Made by a program: the position numbers and the translations under genes
In this document: in pieces, positions 16,054 to 24,392 of the stretch
How the letters are laid out: every line of letters begins with the position of its first letter
How positions within the stretch are numbered: position 1 is the first letter of the stretch
Notes under the pieces: generated by a model
Seen by the model: only the letters and a program-made list of their open reading frames with translations
Told to the model about the DNA's origin: nothing
Database searches by the model: none
Assembly: GCA_964584935.1 (NCBI GenBank)
Contig: CAZPBN010000022.1
Coordinates: forward strand, 1 to 41,952
Direction: 5' to 3'
Source: CAZPBN01 sp964584935
Lineage (GTDB): Bacteria; Acidobacteriota; Aminicenantia; Aminicenantales; Aminicenantaceae
Length of the DNA: 41,952 nucleotides

Positions 16054-16070
16054 AAAATTGAATCAATTTT
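16054..16070. promoter_or_regulatory. operator-like palindrome upstream of the SLC13 permease gene
   Basis: AAAATTGA-A-TCAATTTT is a perfect 8-bp inverted repeat with a one-base centre, 36 nt before the TTG start at 16017. The position fits a repressor or activator site. The bound factor is unknown. The rest of 16071-16311 holds no supported gene. Confidence 0.45.
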
Positions 16071-16311
16071 ACTAGATAAAAACCATAATAATCAAATGAA
16101 AAATAATGAAGGTTCTATCCAAACAAAATAGAGAGTTGAGATCCTATTGCCCCGTTTTTTTTAATTCAGTTGACTCTTTTGGGTGGAGTGCTAATCTTTT
16201 TTTCTGTGATGATTGCACATGTGTGAAGATGAAATGTCCGAATAGCTCCCTACACAATGAGTTCATTTCAATAGCGGAGAAGGAACTGAGCACGTAGTCA
16301 GGTCGTTATGT

Positions 16312-17427
16312 TTATGTTTTCTTTTTAAAATGCTGAAAGCTTACGGTGCTTAAAGCTCCAAGCCCTACGATGACAACCAGGAGTTTGATGAGCCATCCTA
16401 TATAGGGGACACTAAACAAGATGGTAAAGATTAACAGCCCTAAAATCAAAGCTGAGTAGGAATGATTCTCTTTTAGTTTTAAAACTTTTTGACCAAAAAC
16501 AAGACTAACGAAAATTTTTCCCAGAAATAGAAACAGAAAGTAGAATACAAACAGAATTACGGCTAAAGGAACTCCTATAATTGTAATAGAGACAATGATT
16601 GCTGCCACGGGTAAACAAATGAGAACTAGAAATCCAATCCCCAAGCTTTGCCAAATAGACTGTATCTGTTGAGTCGTTTTTTTTGTCAGTCCAGGAAGAA
16701 ATTTCATGATAAGTAATCCAACGATAATGGTTCCAATGAGAAATAGAACTTTAAAAAAGTAAAAAGACCATCTTTGCCATTTTGATTTTGCTTTTTTATA
16801 AGGAAGCTTAACAGTTTCTCCCTCAATCTCAGATCCTGGTTTGGCCTCGAGCTTTTTTGCTCTATATTTGAAATCATCTTTTATTTTTGACTCAGGATGA
16901 AGAATGATATTTTTTGCATCGAATTTGACCTGTTTTCCTATCGTTCCAAAAATTTGGAGATTCTCAGCGCCTCCCTTCAGTTTCCCAAAAACATCTCCTT
17001 CTAATCGTGCTTCCTTGCATCCTAAAAAAACATCTCTTTTAATTTTACCCTGCTCTGATATCACCACATCCTCTCCAAAGGCAGATAAGCTTTTTTCAAC
17101 GGATCCATTTATCACAATAACTTGGCTCCAGACACGAATATCATCGTTTGCTGTTCCATTCAAAGTGAACGATTGGCTCATCCCAATGATATCGCCTTTA
17201 ATTTCGCCATTTACAGTCATGGTGCCGCATCCGAAGAACAAATCTCCGGTAACAACTCCATTGATTTTTATAACACTTCCGGTTATGAATAAATCACCTT
17301 CAATAACCTCATCTTTGGCTATGGTGACAGTGCTGCCTCCTTTAACCTGCTGCGCGTTTAAAGTCAAGGAACAGAGCAGGAATAAAATTAATAAGATATA
17401 AACCATAAAGATAAGTTTTTTTGCCAT
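16312..17427 (-). CDS. exported bactofilin-like protein with C-terminal membrane helices
   Basis: The 371-residue protein has a signal peptide (1-25, ending LNA). It continues with short repeats of the polymer-forming type, such as EGDLFITGSVIKINGVVTGDLFFGCGTMTVNGEIKGDI, that build a right-handed beta helix (about 30-200). A basic linker follows and then four to five membrane helices (about 220-365, including IIVGLLIMKFLPGL and VSITIIGVPLAVILFVFYF). Bactofilins proper are cytoplasmic; this architecture would place the beta helix outside the inner membrane. The Shine-Dalgarno sequence AAGGAG lies in the last codons of the anti-sigma gene, 3 nt upstream, so the two are co-translated. A role in envelope homeostasis is likely but inferred. 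Confidence 0.78.
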   Translation of the reverse strand: MAKKLIFMVYILLILFLLCSLTLNAQQVKGGSTVTIAKDEVIEGDLFITGSVIKINGVVTGDLFFGCGTMTVNGEIKGDIIGMSQSFTLNGTANDDIRVWSQVIVINGSVEKSLSAFGEDVVISEQGKIKRDVFLGCKEARLEGDVFGKLKGGAENLQIFGTIGKQVKFDAKNIILHPESKIKDDFKYRAKKLEAKPGSEIEGETVKLPYKKAKSKWQRWSFYFFKVLFLIGTIIVGLLIMKFLPGLTKKTTQQIQSIWQSLGIGFLVLICLPVAAIIVSITIIGVPLAVILFVFYFLFLFLGKIFVSLVFGQKVLKLKENHSYSALILGLLIFTILFSVPYIGWLIKLLVVIVGLGALSTVSFQHFKKKT

Positions 17428-17430
17428 TTT

Positions 17431-17964
17431 TTATTCTCCTTTTATTTTCTTATGCTCAAGAAGAGTTTTCCTTAAAAAGCTGATAAGAATTATAGAAATG
17501 AAAATTTGTATGACGATGGATTGAATCAATTGTTCAGATGAAATAAAAGCAATATTTTTGACTAAAAATCTTCCAATGGAGTGGAAGGCATTAAAATGAT
17601 TAAAGAGAATAGAAACTAATTGAGAAAAGATATGAGAGGACATCATTTGAGAATATAAAATGAAGGGAGTCAATATCCCTATGAACACAAGGAATCCGTA
17701 TATGAGGGCGGGGATAAATTTTCCTTTTCTTAAAATAGAGGGCTTCGGATAAAGGATTTTGTTCATTATTTCTGGAGACATGTCAGGAAATGAGGATTCC
17801 CCCTCAAAAACAGATTTAATTCTGTTATTCTCGTATCTTAGATTTTCAACAATTTTGCAGCAGCTTTGACACTTTTTCAGATGTTCTTTAATCCTCTGGC
17901 TTTTCTTGTTGTCAAGTTCGCCATCCAAAAACATCGAATATATTGTTTCTTCAAAACATTTCAT
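17431..17964 (-). CDS. zinc-finger anti-sigma factor
   Basis: The 177-residue protein begins with a zf-HC2/ZAS domain: EETIYSMFLDGELD (5-18) then H28-x3-C32-x2-C35. Two hydrophobic segments follow (about 82-106 and 145-163), so it is a membrane-bound anti-sigma factor. It starts 1 nt after the stop of the sigma region 4 fragment (TAA-A-ATG) and is followed 3 nt later by the bactofilin-like gene. Normally it would bind a full ECF sigma factor encoded just upstream; here only a 54-residue piece is present. Confidence 0.85.
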   Translation of the reverse strand: MKCFEETIYSMFLDGELDNKKSQRIKEHLKKCQSCCKIVENLRYENNRIKSVFEGESSFPDMSPEIMNKILYPKPSILRKGKFIPALIYGFLVFIGILTPFILYSQMMSSHIFSQLVSILFNHFNAFHSIGRFLVKNIAFISSEQLIQSIVIQIFISIILISFLRKTLLEHKKIKGE

Positions 17965-17965
17965 T

Positions 17966-18130
17966 TTAGCCCCCGGCTTGTTTTAATTTTTCTCTCAATT
18001 CAGTTTTCCCCCTATGAATAAGGCTGCCTACAGTGTTGACCGGAATATTTAAGATATTGCTGATCTCTTTGTAGGAGTGATAAAAATGGTACTTCAGCAT
18101 CAATGCGGTTTGATAATCTACAGGAATCAT
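17966..18130 (-). CDS. orphan sigma-70 region 4 (truncated ECF sigma factor)
   Basis: The 54-residue frame from ATG 18130 encodes only an ECF region 4: ALMLKYHFYHSYKEISNIL, then the helix-turn-helix NIPVNTVGSLIHRGKTEL, ending REKLKQAGG. An in-frame TAA lies two codons before the ATG. The 70 nt up to the signal peptidase gene cannot hold region 2, so the core-binding and -10-recognition domain is missing. The preserved frame and the 1-nt spacing to the anti-sigma gene suggest that it is still translated, or that the deletion is recent. It may be a remnant or a small DNA-binding protein. Confidence 0.75.
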   Translation of the reverse strand: MIPVDYQTALMLKYHFYHSYKEISNILNIPVNTVGSLIHRGKTELREKLKQAGG

Positions 18131-18203
18131 TTTTTATTTCTCAGATATTTATTTCAATTATGCGAATAGAGAAAAAGCCCCGATTAGAAAATTTAATCAA
18201 TTT

Positions 18204-19121
18204 TTAATCAAAATTGAGTCCGATTCTTTCTGCTCTTATGGTAAAAAGAGTTTTAAATACTCGTTCGAGATCCGATTTCATAGCAAAGTCTTTTGATTCC
18301 AATTGAGAGGAAAAGCAAATAAATAGGGGTTTCCCCTCTAGGTTTTTTAGCGGTACAAATCCAAAGAATCGACTATCCATGGAATTATCCCTGTTGTCTC
18401 CCAGAACAAAACAATGATTCTCCGGAACAATGGCAGGCCCAAAATTATCCTGTATATAATCATCTAGATTTTCCTCAGTGAGAATTTTTTTAGTGGGAAT
18501 AGGGATGTAAGCTTCTCTGATGAGTTTGTCATTAATGAAGACTTGCTTATTGCGGATTTCGATTTTATCTCCCGCCATGGCGATGACTCTTTTAAGATGC
18601 ATATGTCTTGAATCTTGAGGGGATTGAAAAAGAACCAAATCTTTTTTCTGGGGCTCATTTCTCTTGTCATAGTTTTTATCAACAAAGATGTGGTCGCCTA
18701 TCAATAATGTGGGTTCCATTGATGCTGTGGACACGGAATACATTTTAATTCCCACTTTTTGTGATATCAGTTCTCCTCCCCCAAAAAAATATAAATTGAA
18801 AATCAATCCTGTAATCAGAGCATAAAAAAGGTAAACATCAAATGTATTATAAGATTTAAGAACTGTGACTTTCTTTTTAGCAGCGACATACCAGGCATCA
18901 ATAATCATAAATAAAATGAAGGTCAATGAAAGCAGTAAAACAATGACCATTCCAACAAAATGAAAATAGAGAGCTGCCATAAATATCAAAAAAGGGCAAA
19001 GCATTAAAACCAGAAAAAATATAATCCCTTTTTTCAATTGCGTGTTGTAAATCTGTCCCAGCCCGATCCCTATACAGGAGAGGAAAGCAGCCAAGATAGG
19101 AATTCTTTTTTTGCTTTTCAA
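18204..19121 (-). CDS. lepB: signal peptidase I with an extra N-terminal membrane domain
   Basis: The 305-residue protein carries the type I signal peptidase boxes: catalytic Ser134 in STASMEPTL, Lys177 in HLKRVIAMAGD, and the GDNRDNSMDSRFFGFVP box near the C-terminus. It removes signal peptides at the outer face of the inner membrane. Before the usual anchor helix (about 96-114) lie about 80 residues with three helices, beginning ILAAFLSCIGIGLGQIYNTQLKKGI, which resemble a TM2/DUF5683-like module. The start is TTG 19121, supported by AGGAGG 6 nt upstream and by the promoter behind it. Confidence 0.92.
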   Translation of the reverse strand: MKSKKRIPILAAFLSCIGIGLGQIYNTQLKKGIIFFLVLMLCPFLIFMAALYFHFVGMVIVLLLSLTFILFMIIDAWYVAAKKKVTVLKSYNTFDVYLFYALITGLIFNLYFFGGGELISQKVGIKMYSVSTASMEPTLLIGDHIFVDKNYDKRNEPQKKDLVLFQSPQDSRHMHLKRVIAMAGDKIEIRNKQVFINDKLIREAYIPIPTKKILTEENLDDYIQDNFGPAIVPENHCFVLGDNRDNSMDSRFFGFVPLKNLEGKPLFICFSSQLESKDFAMKSDLERVFKTLFTIRAERIGLNFD

Positions 19122-19144
19122 TCAAAACCTCCTGTTCGATAATT

Positions 19145-19173
19145 AATATAGCAGAACGCTTTTCATTTGACAA
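19145..19173 (-). promoter_or_regulatory. sigma-70-type promoter of signal peptidase I
   Basis: On minus, TTGTCA (19173-19168), 17 bp, TATATT (19150-19145), each 5 of 6 to consensus. The leader of about 17-20 nt includes CAGGAGG before the TTG start. Confidence 0.65.
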
Positions 19174-19189
19174 AAATATTTCTTGTCAA
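19167..19189. promoter_or_regulatory. inverted repeat in the divergent lepB/methyltransferase region
   Basis: TTGACAA (19167-19173) and TTGTCAA (19183-19189) form 7-bp arms around a 9-bp spacer. The left arm covers the -35 box of the lepB promoter. This could be an operator, or simply two -35-like sequences facing each other. No good -10 element for the plus-strand gene is seen at the right distance. Confidence 0.4.
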
Positions 19190-19293
19190 GAAAATATCTT
19201 CTTTTTGGAAATGACTTGCGCTATTCAATTACTTTCGCTTAACATTGGAGTTGTAAGATCAAGTTTACAAGAGAGACAAGAGAATATTTCGAT

Positions 19294-19950
19294 ATGAACC
19301 ATAAGAAACACATTTCAATTTTATTGGTTTTATTTTTTCTATCTACTTCGATTTTCTCAATTACGGGAGAACAACAAAAGAGTGTCCTTGATCCGGAAAA
19401 TGCCAATGAAGCCAGGCTGAATCGACTGCAGCCGCCTGAAAAAATTTTGGAGGTTGTAGGGATTTCTCCGGGGATGATTGTTGCAGAAATCGGTGCCGGA
19501 AGGGGACGATATGTGGTGCAGCTTGCGGTTCGAGTGGGAGAAACAGGAAAAATTTATGCTGAAGACATAGATTCTTCAGCACTTGCCTATCTTGAAAATA
19601 GATGCCAACATTGGGGATTGGAAAACGTGGAAACCATTGTCGGAGAAGTCACAGATCCAAAACTTCCCCAAGGTGAATTGGATCTTATTTTTATCATCTC
19701 CTCTTATCATCATTTTGAAGATCCGGTTGTCCTGCTTCAAAATGCAAGGTCTGCCCTAAAACCAGAAGGGAGGCTGGCAATTGTAGAGTGGATTCCCTGG
19801 AATGAGAATGATACGGAAGGGACAACAGCTGAAGAAATGAAGGCTCAGATGAATGCTGCTGGTTATAAACTGAAACGCTTTGAGACATTACAGGAAGCGA
19901 AGATATTGAATATCTACATCTTCTTAATAAAGGGAACTGAAAATCTTTAA
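19294..19950 (+). CDS. methyltransferase-fold protein with an N-terminal signal peptide
   Basis: The 218-residue protein has a signal peptide (about 1-24, ISILLVLFFLSTSIFS) followed by a class I SAM-dependent methyltransferase fold: motif I VAEIGAGRGRYV, AEDIDSSALAYLE with the acidic residue after beta 2, LDLIFIISSYHHF and LKPEGRLAIVEW. It is the only gene of known function reading rightward in this half of the window and is convergent with the polysaccharide operon. Export of a SAM enzyme is unexpected, as SAM is cytoplasmic; the leader may instead be a membrane anchor. The substrate is unknown. Confidence 0.82.
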   Translation: MNHKKHISILLVLFFLSTSIFSITGEQQKSVLDPENANEARLNRLQPPEKILEVVGISPGMIVAEIGAGRGRYVVQLAVRVGETGKIYAEDIDSSALAYLENRCQHWGLENVETIVGEVTDPKLPQGELDLIFIISSYHHFEDPVVLLQNARSALKPEGRLAIVEWIPWNENDTEGTTAEEMKAQMNAAGYKLKRFETLQEAKILNIYIFLIKGTENL

Positions 19951-19974
19951 TTTTAGTTGACCTTTGACTCTGCT

Positions 19975-21003
19975 TTAGACAACTCCCTTAAAAATTTCCC
20001 TGTTTTTGTTTATCCAGTCATATAATTTTTTGACTCCATCACCAGGTGATACTTCAGGTCTCCAGTTCAGTTGTTTTTCAGCAAGGGAGATATTTGAAAT
20101 AAAAACTTTCTGGTCTCCAGGACGCCATTCGTCGTAGGATAAGGGGATTTTTTCCCCTTCCAGTTCATTCAAAAGATCAATGAGTTCATGAAGTGACAGA
20201 GTGTTTTCCGGCCCGCCCCCGATATTAAAAACATTGCCATTGCAGTGATCTTTTTTCTCATAAGCTAGTTCATAAGCTTTGATGAGGTCATCAATAAAAA
20301 GGACGTCTCTGACCTGCTTCCCATCACCATAAATTGTAATATTTTTTCCCATTAATGCAGCAATGCAAAACCAGGCAACCCAGCCTTGATCTTCAATTCC
20401 AAATTGTCTGTAGCCATAAATACAAGACTGACGCATCACCACCGTTTTCAATCCGTATATTCTCATATAGTCGATACAGTACTGATCAGCCGCTCCTTTT
20501 GAACATCCATAAGGAGAGTGGAAATCAAGATTCCGGTTTTCGGCAATCCCGTTGGGCATATTGCTATATTCATATCGGCCTTTTTGTTCAACAACGTCAA
20601 GATCGTCCATTTTGCCATACACTTTGTTTGTTGATGAATAGATCAAGAATGCTTCTGGATTATACTGGCGGATTGCTTCGAGAATATTGAAAGTTCCCAG
20701 TGCGTTGATTTCGAAATCTTCACGGGGATCTTCAACAGAACTAGTGACCGCTACCTGAGCCGCAAGATGTAGGATAAGTTGGAACGGCCCTTTTTTGGAT
20801 ACTGCTTTTCGCAATTCATCGAATTTTCTTATATCTCCCTTTACAAATTCAAGGGAACATTCTTTTTTTATCCAATTCAAATTTTTATTTGATCCAATAC
20901 GGGAGAGGTTATCAAAAATAACCACTTGATGTCCTTTACTTGAAAAATAAAGAGCGCTGTTAACTCCTATGAAACCAGCTCCTCCTGTTATCAATACTTT
21001 CAT
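19975..21003 (-). CDS. NAD-dependent sugar epimerase, CDP-paratose 2-epimerase-like
   Basis: The 342-residue extended SDR enzyme has the NAD motif TGGAGFIG (7-14), FDNLSRIGSNKNL, and the catalytic pair in SPYGCSKGAADQY (YxxxK). STNKVYG before it and YRQFGIEDQGWVAWF after it are features I associate with the CDP-paratose/tyvelose epimerase (RfbE/TyvE) branch. A Thr/Ser-rich loop SSTNK supplies the third catalytic residue. It is the last gene of the polysaccharide operon and overlaps the preceding glycosyltransferase by 4 nt. Genes for CDP-sugar synthesis (ddhA-D) are not in the window, so the donor sugar must be made elsewhere or the specificity differs. Confidence 0.8.
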   Translation of the reverse strand: MKVLITGGAGFIGVNSALYFSSKGHQVVIFDNLSRIGSNKNLNWIKKECSLEFVKGDIRKFDELRKAVSKKGPFQLILHLAAQVAVTSSVEDPREDFEINALGTFNILEAIRQYNPEAFLIYSSTNKVYGKMDDLDVVEQKGRYEYSNMPNGIAENRNLDFHSPYGCSKGAADQYCIDYMRIYGLKTVVMRQSCIYGYRQFGIEDQGWVAWFCIAALMGKNITIYGDGKQVRDVLFIDDLIKAYELAYEKKDHCNGNVFNIGGGPENTLSLHELIDLLNELEGEKIPLSYDEWRPGDQKVFISNISLAEKQLNWRPEVSPGDGVKKLYDWINKNREIFKGVV

Positions 21004-22124
21004 TTCAAATCCTCCAAAATTTTAACCAAATGCCTGTAAATTTTCCCGGCTGTTTTATCTTCTTTAAATAATTTTGCTCTTTCTAAGCCTTTTTTTGAAA
21101 GGATTTCCCTCTTACTGGGATCAGCTAATAGATCTGCTATGGCATTGCTTAATTCTTCAATGTCTTCCGGATTCACCAGAATTCCCGCCTCCCCCACTAC
21201 TTCCGGTACCGCTGTTCGGTTGGAAGCAATGACTGGAGTGCCGCAAGCCATTGCTTCAAGAGGAGGCAAGCCGAATCCTTCATATAAAGTGGGGAAAACA
21301 AAAAGGTCAGCCAGGGAATAAAGCGCCTCCGGATGATCTTCTTCTTTCACCGTACCGGTGAAAACCACTTTTTCTTGCATGCCTTTTTCCAGGACCAAGC
21401 TTTTCATTTTTCTTCCGAAAGAATCCATAGGTCCAGCCAGAACCAGTTTGTGATCCGGGAATCGGTTGCAGATTTCATAAAAAGCATGGATCAAGGATTC
21501 AACATTTTTATGAGGCTTGAAATTTCCGAGATAGAGAATGAATCTTTCAGGAAGATTGTAGGAATTTCTTGTTTTGTTTATCATATAAGTATCACGGACG
21601 GGTTGGTATCTAGAAGCGACTCCGAGGGGGAAGACTTTTATCTTTTCCGGATCAATATTCCATATCCAGATTATATCCTGTTTGGCATGTTGGGAATCAG
21701 TGATGATGCTTACAGATTTTCGGGCATATTTTTTCCCGAAAACAGAATAATAAAACCTTTTCCAGACTCCCAGTTTCTTCCGGTAATAGGGAAAAACAAG
21801 AAACATCAGATCCAGAATTTGATTCACCACAGGGATTTTTGTTGCCACCGGAATTTTATAATAAGGAGAATAAAAAAGATCGATTTCATGGGCTCTCATG
21901 TGTCGGGGGAGTTTCCACTGGTCCCAAATGAATGTCACCGATGGTTTGATCATCACCCTTTCTATATTCCCGCGAAAGTCGATAGGAATGTTTTTTTCAG
22001 AAAAGAGCACCAGGGTGTGCTTTTTGTTTCTTTGGGAAAAGTAACCGATGAAATTTACCAGAGACCGTCCGATCCCTGTGACAACTCCATCTTGGATCTC
22101 CCTGGCATCGACTCCTATTTTCAT
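21000..22124 (-). CDS. GT4-type glycosyltransferase
   Basis: The 374-residue GT-B enzyme opens with MKIGVDAREIQDGVVTGIGRSL and has a C-terminal donor domain containing LYLGNFKPHKNVESLI, VFTGTVKEEDHPEALY and the EGFGLPPLE (ExxxxxxxE) motif before AMACGTPVIASN. It should transfer a sugar from a nucleotide donor to the growing glycan at the cytoplasmic face of the membrane, probably with retention. Sugar and linkage are not predictable. It starts 6 nt after the tandem glycosyltransferase and overlaps the epimerase gene. Confidence 0.9.
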   Translation of the reverse strand: MKIGVDAREIQDGVVTGIGRSLVNFIGYFSQRNKKHTLVLFSEKNIPIDFRGNIERVMIKPSVTFIWDQWKLPRHMRAHEIDLFYSPYYKIPVATKIPVVNQILDLMFLVFPYYRKKLGVWKRFYYSVFGKKYARKSVSIITDSQHAKQDIIWIWNIDPEKIKVFPLGVASRYQPVRDTYMINKTRNSYNLPERFILYLGNFKPHKNVESLIHAFYEICNRFPDHKLVLAGPMDSFGRKMKSLVLEKGMQEKVVFTGTVKEEDHPEALYSLADLFVFPTLYEGFGLPPLEAMACGTPVIASNRTAVPEVVGEAGILVNPEDIEELSNAIADLLADPSKREILSKKGLERAKLFKEDKTAGKIYRHLVKILEDLK

Positions 22125-22130
22125 CGATGG

Positions 22131-24392
22131 TTACCTTTCTCTCTCAACAGTATTTTTTTTTAAAAGGGCATCGTAAATTTTTTCTGTCTCATAAGCATTG
22201 GTTTTTGCATCAAACATTTTTTCGGCACGCTCTCTGGCATTCCTCCCCATTGCCTCTCTTTTTTTATCATCCTCAAGAAGTTCCACTACAGCTTCTGCGA
22301 ATTCTCTGAAATTAGGAAAGGGAACGAGTTTCCCGGTTATTCCATCCTCGATCAGTTCTGAATTTCCCCCTGTATCAAACGCCACTACTGGTTTCCCGCA
22401 TGCCATCATCTCAAGAATAGCTCTGCTGCAGGCTTCGTTTTCCGTGACAGCCAAGCCAATATCAAATGTTCGTATCAGGTCACCAACATTGGAAACAAAT
22501 CCGGTGAACACAAAATATTTCTCTAACCCCAGACTTTTTGCCTTCCGTTCCAGTTGTTTTTTTCTGTCATGATCTTCTTTTGAGAATTCTCCTCCCACAA
22601 TCACAAAAGTGGTTTCCGGACATTTTTTTATAATTGAGGGGCAGGAGTTGAAAAGATACTCCGGTTTTTTTCTTTTCCCCAGATTTGAGACCAGTCCTGC
22701 GATTTGTTTTCCTGCAATCTTATATTTGTTTAATATTTCATGCCTTGCTTTTCCTGGCCTGAAATCTGACAAGTCAACCCCGTTTAAAACCACTTTCACT
22801 TTCGAAGGTATTCCTCTTTTTTTTCTGAACCTTTCAGCAATAGCTTGAGAATTACAGATAATCCGGTCAGGAAGGGAAAGAAATTTTCTGGTCATATCCG
22901 ATTCGTTTTCAAAGATGAGATTCCGTTCATGCCATATCACTGGTATTCTCATGATTTTACCCAATAGGGCGGAAAGAATATTATTCCTTGGAGCATAAGA
23001 ATGAATGATGTTTATTTTGTTTTTCGTGCAATAGCATCCCAGTAAAAAAAGAGTTTTTAATATTTTAATCACATTATAAAACCGAAATCCTGGAACATAG
23101 AGGTAATCCACTTTAACTCCGGTCTTTTTTGCCTCCTGGCTGAAGATCCCTTTTTCTGGAATAAGAAGATGCAGGGAATATTTCTCCTTATCTAAGTTTT
23201 TCCATAGATTGATTAAACTTTGTTCCCCTCCCCCAATGTTAAGATTGTTATGGATATAGAGGATATGAACTTTTCCAATATTTTTTTTGTCCAGTAATGA
23301 AGTATAAAGTTCATCTATTCTCTGTATCATGCCTTTCACATCAAATTTTTTCGAAAATTTCCTTTTTCCCTCCCTCCCCATCTTTTTCCTTTTATTTTTG
23401 TCTGTCACCAATATTTTTATTTTTTCTGCCAATGCATCCGGATCCTTTGGATTCACAAGAAATCCATTAACTCCATCTTCTATCAATTCCGGAAGCCCTC
23501 CGATATTTGAAGCCACTACAGGCAGTGAATGACACAGTGCTTCTATTACGGAAACGCTTAGTCCCTCCCGTTCAATTGATGGAAGGACAAAAATGTCTGT
23601 ATTTTTAATAACTGAGTTCACATTATCGATTTTACCTAGAAAATCAATTTTCTCTTCGATTCCCAGTTCTTTTGCGTAATTGTTCAATTCTTTTTTTAAG
23701 GGACCATCCCCAATGACCGTCAATCTAATTTTTTTTCCGATTGAAGATAACTTGGGTAAGGCTTCAAATAGATATTTATGACCTTTGTTTGTTACAAGAG
23801 ATGCGGTTATTGAAATATTTATATCATACTTGTTATTTTCTTTTTTGTCGAAAGGAGAGAATTTTTGTTGTTCACAAGAAATTCCGTTGTATACTGTGAC
23901 TGTCTTTTGACTGTCAATTCCTTCCTTGTGTGTGACAAAATCTCTTACTGCATTGGAACAACACACAATACAGTCACTGATCCTGCTTAAAGCTTTCTCT
24001 GTAAAGTAATTCCTTTTACTGAAATTCCAATATGTGGTATGAACATGAGATATGATCACAGGAGTTCTTGCCAAAAATGCGGCGATTCGTCCCATTGTGC
24101 CGGCAAAGTATCCGTGAGTGTGGACAAGATGAAAATTTTGTTTTCTAATAAGGCACGCCAGGCGAATGATATTCAAGGGGTTGTGATAGGTTTTGAGGCC
24201 AAGGATTTCTATATTTTCATCGTTCCGAATGAGGTTATTTGCCATTTCACCCCCTCCGGCTAGACACCATATCCAAGTTTCATATTTCCTTTTCGGCAGC
24301 CTCTCATAGATATTTTTGACCACATTTTCCAGTCCTCCGGTTTTAAAATCTTCAACCAGTTGAAGGACTTTTATTTTATTTATTTTTTGCAT
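22131..24392 (-). CDS. tandem fusion of two GT4-type glycosyltransferases
   Basis: The 753-residue protein contains two complete GT-B glycosyltransferases head to tail. The first (about 1-370) has the acceptor-side TGGLENVVKNIYE and the donor-side EGLSVSVIE motif. The second begins about 374 with VHILYIHNNLNIGGGEQSL and has ENEACSRAILE and GNSELIEDGITGKLVPF. Both keep the ExxxxxxxE pair, so both are likely active. The join is a short lysine-rich linker. A fusion suggests two consecutive sugars are added by one polypeptide. Its start overlaps the methyltransferase gene end by 13 nt. Confidence 0.9.
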   Translation of the reverse strand: MQKINKIKVLQLVEDFKTGGLENVVKNIYERLPKRKYETWIWCLAGGGEMANNLIRNDENIEILGLKTYHNPLNIIRLACLIRKQNFHLVHTHGYFAGTMGRIAAFLARTPVIISHVHTTYWNFSKRNYFTEKALSRISDCIVCCSNAVRDFVTHKEGIDSQKTVTVYNGISCEQQKFSPFDKKENNKYDINISITASLVTNKGHKYLFEALPKLSSIGKKIRLTVIGDGPLKKELNNYAKELGIEEKIDFLGKIDNVNSVIKNTDIFVLPSIEREGLSVSVIEALCHSLPVVASNIGGLPELIEDGVNGFLVNPKDPDALAEKIKILVTDKNKRKKMGREGKRKFSKKFDVKGMIQRIDELYTSLLDKKNIGKVHILYIHNNLNIGGGEQSLINLWKNLDKEKYSLHLLIPEKGIFSQEAKKTGVKVDYLYVPGFRFYNVIKILKTLFLLGCYCTKNKINIIHSYAPRNNILSALLGKIMRIPVIWHERNLIFENESDMTRKFLSLPDRIICNSQAIAERFRKKRGIPSKVKVVLNGVDLSDFRPGKARHEILNKYKIAGKQIAGLVSNLGKRKKPEYLFNSCPSIIKKCPETTFVIVGGEFSKEDHDRKKQLERKAKSLGLEKYFVFTGFVSNVGDLIRTFDIGLAVTENEACSRAILEMMACGKPVVAFDTGGNSELIEDGITGKLVPFPNFREFAEAVVELLEDDKKREAMGRNARERAEKMFDAKTNAYETEKIYDALLKKNTVERER

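Noticed and set aside
16106..16297. 63-codon plus-strand frame with CDDCTCVKMKC
   Set aside because: The cysteines suggested a small metal-binding protein, but there is no Shine-Dalgarno sequence, no known family, and an equally open minus frame covers the same DNA. It is possibly a remnant.
21333..22163. 276-codon plus-strand open frame
   Set aside because: It lies entirely opposite the GT4 gene at 21000-22124 and the end of its neighbour, which have clear family motifs. It has no recognisable domain and is an antisense shadow.
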